A DNA stretch of 64,000 nucleotides, from contig NZ_ATVH01000015.1 of NCBI RefSeq assembly GCF_000420625.1, forward strand, positions 124,001 to 188,000, read 5' to 3'. The stretch's first letter is position 1; every line of letters starts with the position of its first letter. This document shows positions 8,267 to 16,893 of this stretch, piece after piece. This stretch comes from Fodinicurvata sediminis DSM 21159. Its GTDB lineage: Bacteria > Pseudomonadota > Alphaproteobacteria > Kiloniellales > DSM-21159. The notes beneath the pieces were generated by a model. It saw only the letters and a list, made by a program, of their open reading frames with translations. It ran no database searches and had not been told where the DNA came from. The position numbers and the translations under genes were made by a program.

Positions 8267-9268
8267 TCAGACCAGGGTGGCCTGAACGCCGGTTTCGGGC
8301 AGCTCCGTACCGAAGCAGCGCTGGTAGTATTCGGCCACCGTGGTGCGTTCGATCTCGTCGCACTTGTTGAGGAAGGTCACCCGGAAGGCGAAGCCAACAT
8401 CCTGGAAGATCTCCGCATTCTCGGCCCAGGTGAGCACGGTGCGCGGGCTCATGACCGTGGAGATGTCGCCGTTGATGAAGCCGCTGCGGGTCAAGTCGGC
8501 TACGGCCACCATGGCACGCACGCGCTCGCGGCCTTCCTTGCTGTCATAACCGGGCAACTTGTTGAGGACGATTTCCTCCTCGGCCTCGTGCTCCAGGTAG
8601 TTGAGCGTGGCGACGATGTTCCAGCGGTCCATCTGGCCCTGGTTGATCTGCTGCGTACCGTGATAGAGCCCGGTGGTGTCGCCCAGGCCGATGGTGTTGG
8701 CCGTGGAGAACAGACGGAAGGCGGGATGCGGCCGGATGACCTTGTTCTGGTCCAGCAGGGTCAGCTTGCCTTCCACCTCGAGCACACGCTGGATCACGAA
8801 CATCACGTCGGCACGGCCGGCGTCGTACTCGTCGAACACCAGGGCGGTGGGGTTCTGAAGCGCCCAGGGCAGCAGGCCTTCGCGGAACTCGGTGACCTGC
8901 TTGCCATCCTTCAGCACGATGGCATCCTTGCCGATCAGGTCGATGCGGCTGACGTGACTGTCCAGGTTGATGCGGATCGTCGGCCAGTTCAGACGGGCGG
9001 CCACCTGCTCGATATGGGTGGACTTGCCGGTGCCGTGATAGCCCTGGATCATGACGCGGCGGTTATAGGCAAAGCCGGCCAGGATGGCGAGCGTGGTGTC
9101 ATGGTCAAAGCGATAGGTGGAATCGCTGTCCGGCACGTAGTCGCATTCCTGGGAAAAGGCCGGCACCATCATGTCGCTGTCGATGCCGAATGTCTGGCGC
9201 ACGGAGACCTTGATGTCGGGTGCGCCCTTCGGCATTTCGCTGGCGCCGTTCTCTGTCATTTCGGACAT
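8267..9268 (-). CDS. cobS: Cobaltochelatase subunit CobS (AAA+ ATPase)
   Basis: A 333-residue AAA+ ATPase. Walker A is [10 protein letters not shown], Walker B is [11 protein letters not shown], and sensor-1 lies in [11 protein letters not shown]. The N-terminal [16 protein letters not shown] is the CobS-specific lead-in. It assembles with CobT into the ATP-driven part of the cobalt chelatase. The order J-domain gene, cobS, cobT is conserved in many alphaproteobacteria, and all three run on the minus strand with short gaps. Confidence 0.96.
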   Translation of the reverse strand: MSEMTENGASEMPKGAPDIKVSVRQTFGIDSDMMVPAFSQECDYVPDSDSTYRFDHDTTLAILAGFAYNRRVMIQGYHGTGKSTHIEQVAARLNWPTIRINLDSHVSRIDLIGKDAIVLKDGKQVTEFREGLLPWALQNPTALVFDEYDAGRADVMFVIQRVLEVEGKLTLLDQNKVIRPHPAFRLFSTANTIGLGDTTGLYHGTQQINQGQMDRWNIVATLNYLEHEAEEEIVLNKLPGYDSKEGRERVRAMVAVADLTRSGFINGDISTVMSPRTVLTWAENAEIFQDVGFAFRVTFLNKCDEIERTTVAEYYQRCFGTELPETGVQATLV

Positions 9269-9322
9269 GATACTGATATTTCCTTGGACTTTCTGTTGTG
9301 ACTCAAGTTGGTGCGTGGCCCT

Positions 9323-9922
9323 TCAGAGATAAAGGGCCTTGAGGATACCGTAGGCCTCGTTCACGGCCTTCATGCGATTCTCGGCGACCTTGTCCCCGCC
9401 GTTGGTGTCCGGGTGCAGGCTTTTCACCAGCTCCCGATAGCGCGTGCGTATGGCCGCCCAGGTGATGGGTGCGGACAGCCCCATGGCTTCCAGGGCACGG
9501 TCCCGATCTGAGACGGGCTGGGCGTCGGCCTGCTGGTCCTGACCGCCAGCGCGGTGCCGTTGTCTCTGGCGCCGGCGCCGTCCAGCCAACTCCTCAGCCT
9601 GGGCACGTGCAGCAGCTTCAGCATCGCGCAGATCTGCAGCGCCGCTACCCACTCGCCAAGTTGGACGGTCCCAAGTGTAGGCCTTCCGGCGGTCGGCTTC
9701 AACGTCCTGGGGATCCATGTCGCGATGATAGTCCCAGGCGGCATTGTAGGCGCGCACGTGCTCCAGGCAGAACCAGAGGTATTCGTTCAGCCTGTTGCGC
9801 GAGGCAGGCGCCCTGTATTCTCCAGCCGCCCCGCAATCGGGGTGGTCGCAGACACGAGTCCTCTTGCCAGCCTGCTGCGTAGCGGTTTGCAGGCCTTCCA
9901 TCCGTGGCGTGCGTGACGTCAT
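9323..9922 (-). CDS. J-domain (DnaJ-like) protein upstream of cobS
   Basis: A 199-residue protein starting MTSRTPRME; an in-frame ATG 18 codons upstream gives an unlikely extension. The C-terminal ~60 residues are a J-domain (ALEAMGLSAPITWAAIRTRY...) with the diagnostic HPD in VKSLHPDTNGG, so it can stimulate a DnaK-type ATPase. The N-terminal half has CDHPDCGAAGEYRAP and YLWFCLEHVRAYN, a Cys/His cluster that may bind zinc. There is no Gly/Phe region or substrate-binding domain, so it is a type III J-protein. Its place directly before cobS suggests a part in chelatase assembly, but this is inference. Confidence 0.88.
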   Translation of the reverse strand: MTSRTPRMEGLQTATQQAGKRTRVCDHPDCGAAGEYRAPASRNRLNEYLWFCLEHVRAYNAAWDYHRDMDPQDVEADRRKAYTWDRPTWRVGSGAADLRDAEAAARAQAEELAGRRRRQRQRHRAGGQDQQADAQPVSDRDRALEAMGLSAPITWAAIRTRYRELVKSLHPDTNGGDKVAENRMKAVNEAYGILKALYL

Positions 9923-9989
9923 GTCATGAGTATGAGGGGCGCTCCTGCTGCTGACAAGGTGCCCGCCGGCGCCCAATCAACGTTTGGCT

Positions 9990-10916
9990 TCATTTCTCTG
10001 CCGATTGGTCGCGTTTTCCCATGGTGTCCGGCTGGGCCCTGAGGTCCGCCATATTGACCAGGGCCAGCCCGGCAACGATGCCCAGCAGGCCCATCAGCAG
10101 GCTGGGCGTCAGGGCCTCGCCCAGCAGCAGGGCGGAACTGCCCACCCCCACCAGGGGCACGCCAAGAAGTCCCAGCGAGGTGGAGATGGCCGGCAGGCTG
10201 CGCGTGACGGTGATCGTCGCCCAATAGCAGAAGCCGGTGGCGATGGGACCGTTGTAGGCAATCACGACCCAGGCCTTGGTGGAGAGATCGGGTCTGTAGT
10301 CGCCTTCGAAGATCAGGGCCAGGGCTGTCAGCGGGACCAGGGCCACCATCATCTGCCAGGGGATGACCTGAAGCACTGAACTGCTCCAGCGGTGGCCGCG
10401 GACGTGCAGGATGGCGATGGCCCAGCCGACGGCTGCCAGCATCAGGATCAGATTGCCGGTCACCACATCAGGGTCGCTCCAGTCCAGCGCCAGGGGATTG
10501 AAGAGCGCGATCAGGCCGGCCAGGCCAAGAAGGAGTCCGCCCACTTTCAGGCGCGAGGGACGCTCGCCCAGGATCAGGATGGCGGCCGGCGCAACCCACA
10601 GCGGCGTGGTATAGGCCAGCACCGAGGAGCGCCCGGCCTCGACGTACTGCAGGGCGAAGTTGATGGCGCCCAGGAAGAGGGCCACCTGCAGAAGCCCCAC
10701 GGTGAAGATGACCGGCAGGTCGCTGCGGCGTGGAAGGGAAATGCGACCGAGTGCGGCCAACAGCGCCAGCAGGGTCACCATGCCCAGGAAAAGGCGGCTG
10801 ACCGCGAACCAGAAAGGCGGTATGCCCTCGTCCAGTCCGATCTTCATGATGGGCCAGTTGCTGCCCCAGAGCAGGATGATCGCACCGAGCAGGAGGTAGG
10901 CACCACGCAGGGACAT
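9990..10916 (-). CDS. DMT superfamily transporter (EamA family)
   Basis: A 308-residue integral membrane protein with ten predicted helices arranged as two EamA repeats, residues about 8-137 and 151-290. Typical features are LLWGSNWPIMKIGLDEGIPP near the start, the helix-4 stretch INFALQYVEAGRSSVLAYTTPLW with LGERPS at the end of the first repeat, and LLGEALTP in the second. It belongs to drug/metabolite exporters related to RhaT/YedA; the substrate cannot be predicted. It diverges from bolA. Confidence 0.9.
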   Translation of the reverse strand: MSLRGAYLLLGAIILLWGSNWPIMKIGLDEGIPPFWFAVSRLFLGMVTLLALLAALGRISLPRRSDLPVIFTVGLLQVALFLGAINFALQYVEAGRSSVLAYTTPLWVAPAAILILGERPSRLKVGGLLLGLAGLIALFNPLALDWSDPDVVTGNLILMLAAVGWAIAILHVRGHRWSSSVLQVIPWQMMVALVPLTALALIFEGDYRPDLSTKAWVVIAYNGPIATGFCYWATITVTRSLPAISTSLGLLGVPLVGVGSSALLLGEALTPSLLMGLLGIVAGLALVNMADLRAQPDTMGKRDQSAEK

Positions 10917-11025
10917 CTTCGTACCCTCAACGCTGATAGCTTGACAGGTGGCCGGCGGGTTCCCAGCCTTGCAGGACAGCCGCCCGATGAAAGCGGCGAT
11001 TGAGCGTTAACGCGGGAAAGCCCAG

Positions 11026-11340
11026 ATGTCCATGCCCAGCGATGGTTCCACCGGTGCCGGCCAGGCGCCTTCCATGAAACAGCGGATCGCGGAGAAACTG
11101 CGTGCCGGCCTGGCGCCTCAGCGCCTGGAGGTCGTCGATGACTCCCACAAGCACGCAGGCCACTCCGGCTGGCAGCCGGGCGGCGAGACGCATTTTCGTG
11201 TGGAGGTGGTTTCGCAGGCCTTTGCGGGCGAAAGCCGTGTTGCCCGCCAGCGCCGGGTCTATGCCCTGCTGTCCGAGGAGATGTCCGAGCGTATCCACGC
11301 CCTGCAGCTCAAGACCCTGACGCCGGACGAGGATGCCTGA
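11026..11340 (+). CDS. bolA: BolA family protein
   Basis: A 104-residue protein covering the whole BolA fold: MKQRIAEKLRAGLAPQRLEVVDDSHKHAGH, then THFRVEVVSQAFAGESRVARQRRVYALL. The conserved His pair in HKHAGH and the later FRV..F.G.....R motif are present; with a monothiol glutaredoxin such proteins bind a [2Fe-2S] cluster. The N-terminal 16 residues before MKQR are variable, so a start at 11032 is also possible. It is alone on its strand between the DMT transporter and a convergent lipoprotein gene. Confidence 0.92.
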   Translation: MSMPSDGSTGAGQAPSMKQRIAEKLRAGLAPQRLEVVDDSHKHAGHSGWQPGGETHFRVEVVSQAFAGESRVARQRRVYALLSEEMSERIHALQLKTLTPDEDA

Positions 11341-11347
11341 CAGGGAA

Positions 11348-11387
11348 AGAGCCCTGCCGAGACCTGAACCGGTCTCGACAAGGCTCT
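11348..11387. terminator. Hairpin between convergent bolA and lipoprotein gene
   Basis: Nested arms AGAGCC/GGCTCT and CGAGACC/GGTCTCG around a 6-base loop, 8 bases past the bolA stop. It lies between two convergent genes, where a shared terminator is expected, but lacks a T-tract on either side. Confidence 0.4.
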
Positions 11388-11439
11388 GACAGGACCGGGC
11401 CGGAGCGTGAAGCCTGCAGCCCGGAGTTCTGTTGAATGC

Positions 11440-12123
11440 TTACGAGCCGAAGGAGCTCATGCGGCTGGGAAAGCCTTCCATGACTTTCGTCACCAGTTCC
11501 CGCATCTGCTCTTCCTTGCGCGGGGTAAAGGCCGCACCGGCCAGACCGCCGCCTGCAGCACCAGCCGCGCCACCGACGAGGGCGCCGGTGGTATCGTGTT
11601 CGGTAACCGCAGCCCCGGTCACGGCACCCGCAGCAGCGCCGAGGAAGGCACCCACGGCCTGGTTCATCCCATCACCTGTTGTGCCGGAGCCCGAACCGGT
11701 CCAGACAATTTCGGCTGTCTGCACGTCCACCGCCCGGGCGCTGAGGCTCATGTCCTCCCTGTAACTTGGGATGCTGATGATCATGGCGAGGTCGGTGTTC
11801 AGGATGCGGCCGATGCGGGCCGCCCCCGTCGCCGTGGTGCGCTCGCTGAGCTGGAAATCCTGCTCATCGATGATTTCACGCACGCGCTGGCGCTCGATCG
11901 GCGAATAGCCTTTGCTCATCAGGTCCTGGGTCATCATGTTGCTGACCTGGGTCCGGGCCGCCTCGTTGGCGCCCAGGCCTTCCACGGCCACGACGGCGAT
12001 GCGCGAACTGTCACGGAAGTTGTAAGTCTGGTTGAAGGAACTGCTTCCTTCGGTCTGGGCACAGCCCGCGAGTACAAGTGCCGAGAATATAATCCCGATA
12101 GTGGCGAGAATCCCGTTCCTCAT
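11440..12123 (-). CDS. CsgG/LpoB-like lipoprotein with glycine-zipper tail
   Basis: A 227-residue lipoprotein: signal peptide with lipobox LVLAGC (Cys21). Residues about 35-150 resemble the CsgG/FlgO/LpoB fold: SSRIAVVAVEGLG, MTQDLMSKGYSPIERQRVREIIDEQ, AARIGRILNTDLAMIISI. Unlike CsgG it lacks pore helices. Instead, residues about 150-205 form a Gly/Ala-rich stretch (VGAFLGAAAGAVTGAAV, ALVGGAAGAAGGGLAGAA) of the glycine-zipper kind that inserts into or spans a membrane. The final 25 residues are hydrophilic. An outer-membrane location is likely; the partner is unknown. A reasonable sigma70 promoter lies about 40 bases upstream. Confidence 0.75.
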   Translation of the reverse strand: MRNGILATIGIIFSALVLAGCAQTEGSSSFNQTYNFRDSSRIAVVAVEGLGANEAARTQVSNMMTQDLMSKGYSPIERQRVREIIDEQDFQLSERTTATGAARIGRILNTDLAMIISIPSYREDMSLSARAVDVQTAEIVWTGSGSGTTGDGMNQAVGAFLGAAAGAVTGAAVTEHDTTGALVGGAAGAAGGGLAGAAFTPRKEEQMRELVTKVMEGFPSRMSSFGS

Positions 12124-12159
12124 GTTTGCCCCCTGAAACAGAATTGATGATAGCCCGGC

Positions 12160-12187
12160 AGTATGAAGGGGTGAATTCCCGAGTCAA
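12160..12187 (-). promoter_or_regulatory. Promoter for the CsgG-like lipoprotein gene
   Basis: Minus strand TTGACT and CATACT with a 16-base spacer, in an AT-richer gap. The -35 box is near consensus. Confidence 0.5.
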
Positions 12188-12257
12188 ATCAAATTCCCGC
12201 CAAGGCGGTGCTCCTTAAAAGTTTCGCCCCAGCAGTGGTCAATCACGGCGTGTTGCC

Positions 12258-12803
12258 CTATTCCCCCGTGTATTGATCCGGCCAGAATTCCTTGACCAGC
12301 GGGCCGTCGGCCGAGAAGGCGTGGCAGCTGTTCACCAGGTCCGTACGGCGCGGTTTGCCGTCGCGGTTGGAGGGATCGCTTTTCGAGACGTAGGTCTGGT
12401 AGGCCACGGTGCCCATGGCGCCCAGCATCTCGGTGATATGGGTACAGCCACCGGCGCCGCCGACTGCCTGCCGAAGGGCCTTGCGCCAGCCGGGGCCGAT
12501 CCTGGCGCCGATCAGGTTTCGGTAGTTGGGGGTTACACCCGGACAGATGGCAAAGGGCGAGGCTGTCGTGTCGGCGGCGATGTCGCGCACCACGAAGTCG
12601 TCATCCAGCGTCAGACGGACGGCCATTTCGTGCAGTGGCTCGCCCGGCTGTATGGTGCCGCGATGCTGGTTGTTGAAGGCGTAGTGCTTGGTGTCGACGA
12701 TGCGCCCCTCGATATCCCAGAGGCCGTCGCTGCGGCGAAAGCCCTCGAAGTGATAGCGGCGCGTGTGCAGTGGCTCACGCTCGACGGGTGGGGGAAGCGG
12801 CAT
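12258..12803 (-). CDS. DUF2889 family protein
   Basis: A 181-residue soluble protein without a signal peptide. It opens MPLPPPVEREPLHTRRYHFEGFRRSDGLWDIEGR and contains TPNYRNLIGARIGPGWRKAL and GGAGGCTHITEML, motifs I associate with DUF2889. The conserved His and Cys residues (LHTRRYHFEG, GCTHITE, VNSCHAF) could form a metal or catalytic site, but no activity is established. Small, single gene with its own gaps on both sides. Confidence 0.75.
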   Translation of the reverse strand: MPLPPPVEREPLHTRRYHFEGFRRSDGLWDIEGRIVDTKHYAFNNQHRGTIQPGEPLHEMAVRLTLDDDFVVRDIAADTTASPFAICPGVTPNYRNLIGARIGPGWRKALRQAVGGAGGCTHITEMLGAMGTVAYQTYVSKSDPSNRDGKPRRTDLVNSCHAFSADGPLVKEFWPDQYTGE

Positions 12804-12895
12804 GCGATCTCTATCCTTGGCACTGCTCTACAAATGGCCAGAAGGCATAGCGCCGCCTCGGCGGTGACGCAAGACGCCGGCCGGAAAGGCCCGGC

Positions 12896-13345
12896 TCAGC
12901 CGCCGGTTCCGTAGCCAGTGTCGAACAGCAGGGCGTCACGCTGCTGCAGGTCCTGCTCCAGCTCCTCCTGGACCGCGGCAAAGAGGTCACGGATCGAGAC
13001 GATCCCGATCAGCTTGCCCTTGTCGATCACCGGAAGGTGGCGATAACCGCGTCCGCGCATCAAAAGCAGCGCCTCCATGGCCGTTGCATTCGGAGCCAGG
13101 GTGTCCGGGTCCGGAGTCATCACCTCCTCGAGCGAGGTGGCGTCCGGGTCGAGTCCGGCGGCCACGACACGGCGCAAGAGGTCGCGTTCGGTAAAGATGC
13201 CGGCCAGTTGCTCGTCCTTCAGGATCAGGATCGCCCCGATGGAGCGTTCGTTCATGACGGCTGTGGCCGTGCGGACGGTGGTATCGGCGGAAAAGGTCGT
13301 CAGCTTCTGGCTGCTGACGATATCAGGGACAACACGGCGTTGCAT
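12896..13345 (-). CDS. Tandem CBS-domain protein
   Basis: A 149-residue protein composed of two CBS motifs: residues about 7-65 (SADTTVRTATAVMNERSIGA, LAGIFTERDLLRR) and 75-130 (APNATAMEALLLMRGRGYRH, KLIGIVSIRDLF). Such stand-alone CBS pairs bind adenine nucleotides and act as energy sensors; the target is unknown. I start at MQRRVV rather than the ATG 8 codons upstream because the perfect AGGAGG lies 5 bases before it and inside the longer version. It follows the CNNM/CorC gene, which also has CBS domains, on the same strand. Confidence 0.88.
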   Translation of the reverse strand: MQRRVVPDIVSSQKLTTFSADTTVRTATAVMNERSIGAILILKDEQLAGIFTERDLLRRVVAAGLDPDATSLEEVMTPDPDTLAPNATAMEALLLMRGRGYRHLPVIDKGKLIGIVSIRDLFAAVQEELEQDLQQRDALLFDTGYGTGG

Positions 13346-13481
13346 GGCGCCCTCCTGTAGCATGTTCACCGGGAGGATACCCGGTCAACGCTGACATACA
13401 GTCTGGAAGCCTCGCGAAGGGTGGTCAAGCGACTTGCTTGTGACGCTTTCCTTGCCCCGAAAACGCGCTCCGCGCGTACGT

Positions 13482-14780
13482 TCAGTCGCGCTCGTCCTCG
13501 CTGATCTCGTCCTCGTCCTGGGGCGTGACACGCAGCAGGGTGATCTGGTTGCGCTGGCGCCCCAGGATCTCGAAACGACAGCCATGGAAGGAAAAAGCCT
13601 GACCGACATCGGGAATGCGGCGGGCCTCGTGCAGCACCAGTCCGGCGATGGTGGAGGCTTCATCGTCGGGCAGTTGCCAGTCGCATTGCCGGTTGAGGTC
13701 ACGGATGGTGACCGTTCCGGCCACGATGGCCGAACCATCGCTCTGCACCTCAAGCCCTTCGATGTGCAGGTCGTGCTCGTCGCTGATGTCGCCGACGATT
13801 TCTTCCAGGATATCTTCCAGTGTAACGATGCCGCGCATCTCTCCGTATTCGTCGACGACAGTGGCAAAGTGCTCCTTGCGTGCGCGGAAGGCCTGCAACT
13901 GCGAAAGCAGGTCCGTGGATTCCGGGATGAACCAGGGGGTGCCGGCGATGGCCAGGAAATCCAGATTCTGGATTTCCGGCGCCTCGGTCTGCAGGGCCCG
14001 GAAGAGCGCCTTGACGTGCAGGACGCCGACAATGTTCTCGGGCGAATCCTTCCAGAGTGGCAGGCGGGTATAGGGGCTCTCGCGCACCTGTTCGAGCAGC
14101 TTTTCGGGCGGGTCATCGGCATTGAGTGTCAGTACGTTGCGCCGGTGGACCATGATGTCGGCAACCTCGACGTTGGCCAGGTCCAGTATGGAGCGCATCA
14201 TTTCGCGCTCGTGGCGGCTTTCCTCTTCATCCGTGCCGGTGTGCAGGTCGATGGCCCCGCGCAGTTCCTCTTCCCAGCGTTCACCGGCGTGACCGGACTC
14301 CGGACCGGCACCGAGCATGCTGAGAACACGCGTGACCAGGAACTGCACCAACTGGGTAATCGGGCTGAACAGAACGACAATCACACGCATGACAGGTGCG
14401 ACGGTGACCGCCGTCTTGTCGGCGTGATAGATTGAGAAGGTCTTGGGGAAGACCTCGGAGAAGATCAGCACGATGGCGGTCATGCCGAAGGTCGCATAAA
14501 CCACGCCCGCTTCGCCAAAGAAGTAGATCAGGACCGAGGTGGCGAGCGCCGAAGCCAGGATGTTCACCAGGTTGTTGCCCAGCAGAATGGCACCCAGCAT
14601 GCGCTCCTTGCTGTCCCAGAGCTTCAGAACCGTTTCGGCGCCCTTGTTGCCCTGGCGGGCCAGGGTGTGGATGCGTGGTCGGGAAGCCCCGGTGAGCGCG
14701 GTCTCGGAACCGGAGAAGAATCCCGAGAGCACCAGGCAGATCACGATGCCCACCAGGCTGAGAATGATGGAGGTTTCCAT
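13482..14780 (-). CDS. CNNM/CorC (HlyC/CorC) family membrane protein
   Basis: A 432-residue protein with the family's three parts: an N-terminal DUF21 membrane domain (residues 1-190; GFFSGSETALTGASRPRIHTLA is the hallmark, followed by LLGNNLVNILASALAT and IVLIFSEVFPKTFS), a CBS pair (about 205-330), and a C-terminal CorC_HlyC domain (SDGSAIVAGTVTIRDLNRQCDW onward). The SETAL and NNL-N motifs belong to the ion path of CNNM/CorC magnesium transporters. It may export Mg2+ or Na+/Mg2+; specificity is not decidable from sequence. It lies downstream of aroKB on the same strand. Confidence 0.92.
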   Translation of the reverse strand: METSIILSLVGIVICLVLSGFFSGSETALTGASRPRIHTLARQGNKGAETVLKLWDSKERMLGAILLGNNLVNILASALATSVLIYFFGEAGVVYATFGMTAIVLIFSEVFPKTFSIYHADKTAVTVAPVMRVIVVLFSPITQLVQFLVTRVLSMLGAGPESGHAGERWEEELRGAIDLHTGTDEEESRHEREMMRSILDLANVEVADIMVHRRNVLTLNADDPPEKLLEQVRESPYTRLPLWKDSPENIVGVLHVKALFRALQTEAPEIQNLDFLAIAGTPWFIPESTDLLSQLQAFRARKEHFATVVDEYGEMRGIVTLEDILEEIVGDISDEHDLHIEGLEVQSDGSAIVAGTVTIRDLNRQCDWQLPDDEASTIAGLVLHEARRIPDVGQAFSFHGCRFEILGRQRNQITLLRVTPQDEDEISEDERD

Positions 14781-14824
14781 GGTCGAGATTGGTCCGTTGC
14801 AGAACGTCTAGTTAGAGCCGGTTA

Positions 14825-15958
14825 TCAGCTTTGAATCACGGCGGTTTGTGAGATTTCCTCGGCCAGCAGGTGCAGGATATCCTCGGCATGCACCTCCTGT
14901 GTCAGGAAGGCCTGGCCAATGCCGCGGGCCAGCACCAGCGTCATGCGGCCGTCCGCAACCTTCTTGTCCTTGCGCATGTGGTCCAGCAGGACTTCGGGAT
15001 TCCAGCAGCGCTGGGCCAGCCGCTCGAAACTTGTGGGCAGGCCAACCGCCGCCAGGTGACGGCGGACCCGGTCGGCATCCTCGGGCGGGCAGAGCCCCAT
15101 CTGGGCAGAAAGTTCGAAGGCCAGAACCATGCCGATGGCCACGGCTTCGCCATGCAGCAGATCCCCATCATAGCGACATTCGGCCTCCAGCGCATGGCCG
15201 AAGGTATGTCCCAGGTTCAGCAGGGCGCGCACGCCGCCCTCGCGTTCATCGGCGGCAACGATCCGTGCCTTGCTGGCGCAGGAGTTCAGGATAGCGTGGC
15301 TGCGGGCCGCCGGGTCGCCGGCAATCAGACGACGGCCGTGCCCCTCCAGCCAGGTGAAGAAGCCTGGATCGTCGATCAGGCCGTATTTCACCACCTCGGC
15401 ATAGCCGGCCAGCAGTTCGCGCCGGGACAGGCTGGTCAGGACTTCAGTGTCTGCCAGCACCAACTGGGGCTGATGGAAGCTGCCCACCAGGTTCTTGCCC
15501 TGGACCGTATTGATTCCGGTCTTGCCACCCACGGAGGAATCCACCTGGGCCAGCAGGGTGGTCGGGATCTGGATAAAGGGCGTGCCGCGCAGAAGGATTG
15601 CGGATGCAAAGCCGGTCAGGTCACCGACGACACCGCCGCCAAGGGCGATCAGGGGCGTCTTGCGCTCCACGCCGGCCTCAAGCAAGCGCTCGCAGAGTTT
15701 TTCCAGCTGGCCGAAGGATTTCGTGGCCTCGCCCGCAGGCACCACAAAGGCCTCGAAGTCGATGCCCTCGCTTTCCAGGGAGCGCTCCAGGCTGGCCAGG
15801 TGCAATTCGGCCAGCGTTTCGTCGGTGACAATCATCACCTTGCGCCGGCCAACGATTTCAGCGATGTGCCGGCCGGCCGTGGCCAGCAGTCCTTCGCCCA
15901 CCAGGATATCGTAGCTGCGCTCTCCCAGCTCAACGGGCAGGCGTTCAGGCGCGTTCAA
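14825..15958 (-). CDS. aroB: 3-dehydroquinate synthase
   Basis: A 377-residue enzyme that cyclises DAHP to 3-dehydroquinate using NAD+ and a divalent metal, step two of the shikimate pathway. The NAD loop GGGVVGDLTGF, LLAQVDSSVGGKTGIN, the metal ligands in SRRELLAGYAEVVKYGLI, and the histidines in LNLGHTFGHALE and LHGEAVAIGM are all present. The start is a TTG at 15958, because GGAGG lies 6 bases upstream and homologous sequence begins at NAPERLPVELG; longer readings run into aroK coding sequence. The start overlaps the aroK 3' end by 14 bases, implying coupled translation. Confidence 0.95.
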   Translation of the reverse strand: MNAPERLPVELGERSYDILVGEGLLATAGRHIAEIVGRRKVMIVTDETLAELHLASLERSLESEGIDFEAFVVPAGEATKSFGQLEKLCERLLEAGVERKTPLIALGGGVVGDLTGFASAILLRGTPFIQIPTTLLAQVDSSVGGKTGINTVQGKNLVGSFHQPQLVLADTEVLTSLSRRELLAGYAEVVKYGLIDDPGFFTWLEGHGRRLIAGDPAARSHAILNSCASKARIVAADEREGGVRALLNLGHTFGHALEAECRYDGDLLHGEAVAIGMVLAFELSAQMGLCPPEDADRVRRHLAAVGLPTSFERLAQRCWNPEVLLDHMRKDKKVADGRMTLVLARGIGQAFLTQEVHAEDILHLLAEEISQTAVIQS

Positions 15959-16538
15959 GAGGGTCCTCCTTCGTTCGGCCCACAGGCTCAAGGCTGGCGA
16001 CCACTTCGTCGACCGTGGCATCTATCGGACCCTCACGGCTTTCCACCGTGATGTCGGCCTCAGCATAGACCGGATAGCGGGTCTCGATCAGCTCTGCAAG
16101 GACCTGGCGGGGGTTGCCCTTCTTCAGCAGGGGACGGTTGTCCCGTTTGGACGTGCGCCGCGCCAGAACGTCGAGCTCTGCACGAAGCCATACGGCCAGG
16201 CCGTGTTGATGGATTTCCGCCCGGGTTTCGGCGTTCATGTAGGCCCCGCCGCCCGTGGCTATCACCGCCGGCTTATCAGACCTGAGCAACCGTGCGATCA
16301 CCTTGCGCTCGCCGGTGCGGAATGCCTCTTCGCCGTCGCGGGCGAAGATTTCGGGTATGCTGCAACCAGCCGCGGCCTCGATCTCGCTGTCGGCATCGAT
16401 GAAGGACAGGCCGTAGCGTGTGGCCAGGCGACGGCCGACACAGGACTTGCCGGCCCCCATCAGGCCGACCAGCACGATCTTGTTGACGCCCTTCTGTTCC
16501 AGAATTTCAGGCAACCGGGGTTCCGGGCCACTGTTCAT
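15945..16538 (-). CDS. aroK: Shikimate kinase
   Basis: A 197-residue kinase with the full family pattern: Walker A GLMGAGKSCVGRRLA, shikimate-binding SFIDADSEIE and FARDGEEAFRTGERKV, GG loop VIATGGGAY, and the lid arginine region RDNRPLL. It phosphorylates shikimate to shikimate-3-phosphate. The aroK-aroB order and the overlap between them show an operon. A ~210-base gap separates it from the divergently transcribed microprotein gene. Confidence 0.96.
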   Translation of the reverse strand: MNSGPEPRLPEILEQKGVNKIVLVGLMGAGKSCVGRRLATRYGLSFIDADSEIEAAAGCSIPEIFARDGEEAFRTGERKVIARLLRSDKPAVIATGGGAYMNAETRAEIHQHGLAVWLRAELDVLARRTSKRDNRPLLKKGNPRQVLAELIETRYPVYAEADITVESREGPIDATVDEVVASLEPVGRTKEDPLERA

Positions 16539-16752
16539 GTTCCTCTGCCTCCCGCAGATGTTGCGTCAGCGTTGCGTGACGCGTACTTCACCGATATCTT
16601 GTCGCACCGTCCCTGGCAGGGGATATGCCGCAGTTTGGCCACAGTCAAAACCTAGCATCCAGGATCAAAATCCATCATTCTGGCCTGCAAAAGACAGGCT
16701 GTCGGTGAATTTGAAAAGCTTCACCTTTCCATCAATACATCGGGAAGTCCTT

Positions 16753-16893
16753 ATGGGTCGAGTCGGCGTCGTACTTATTCTTCTCTTGCTTCTTCTCATC
16801 GGCGGAGGAGCGGTGGCCCTGATGGCCGTGGACATCCCGCCGCCCACCGAGACGATCGAGAAGGAAGTTCCGGAGGACCGTTTTGGCCGCTGA
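16753..16893 (+). CDS. Conserved single-pass microprotein with DIPPPT motif
   Basis: A 46-residue protein: a short basic N-terminus (MGRVG), one membrane helix (VVLILLLLLLIGGGAVALMAV), then DIPPPTETIEKEVPEDRFGR. The DIPPPT...EK.(I/V)P.DRF tail is, from memory, seen in similar tiny proteins of other alphaproteobacteria near xerD; this should be confirmed by search. ATG follows GGGAAG at a usable distance. Its last 11 bases overlap the next gene, whose ribosome site lies inside this coding sequence, so the two are translationally linked. Function unknown. Confidence 0.75.
   Translation: MGRVGVVLILLLLLLIGGGAVALMAVDIPPPTETIEKEVPEDRFGR

Noticed and set aside
6224-9301. Open frame of 1025 codons on the plus strand opposite cobT and cobS
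   Set aside because: It is the mirror of two well-supported minus-strand genes in high-GC DNA, where stop codons are rare on the other strand; its translation has no recognisable domain.
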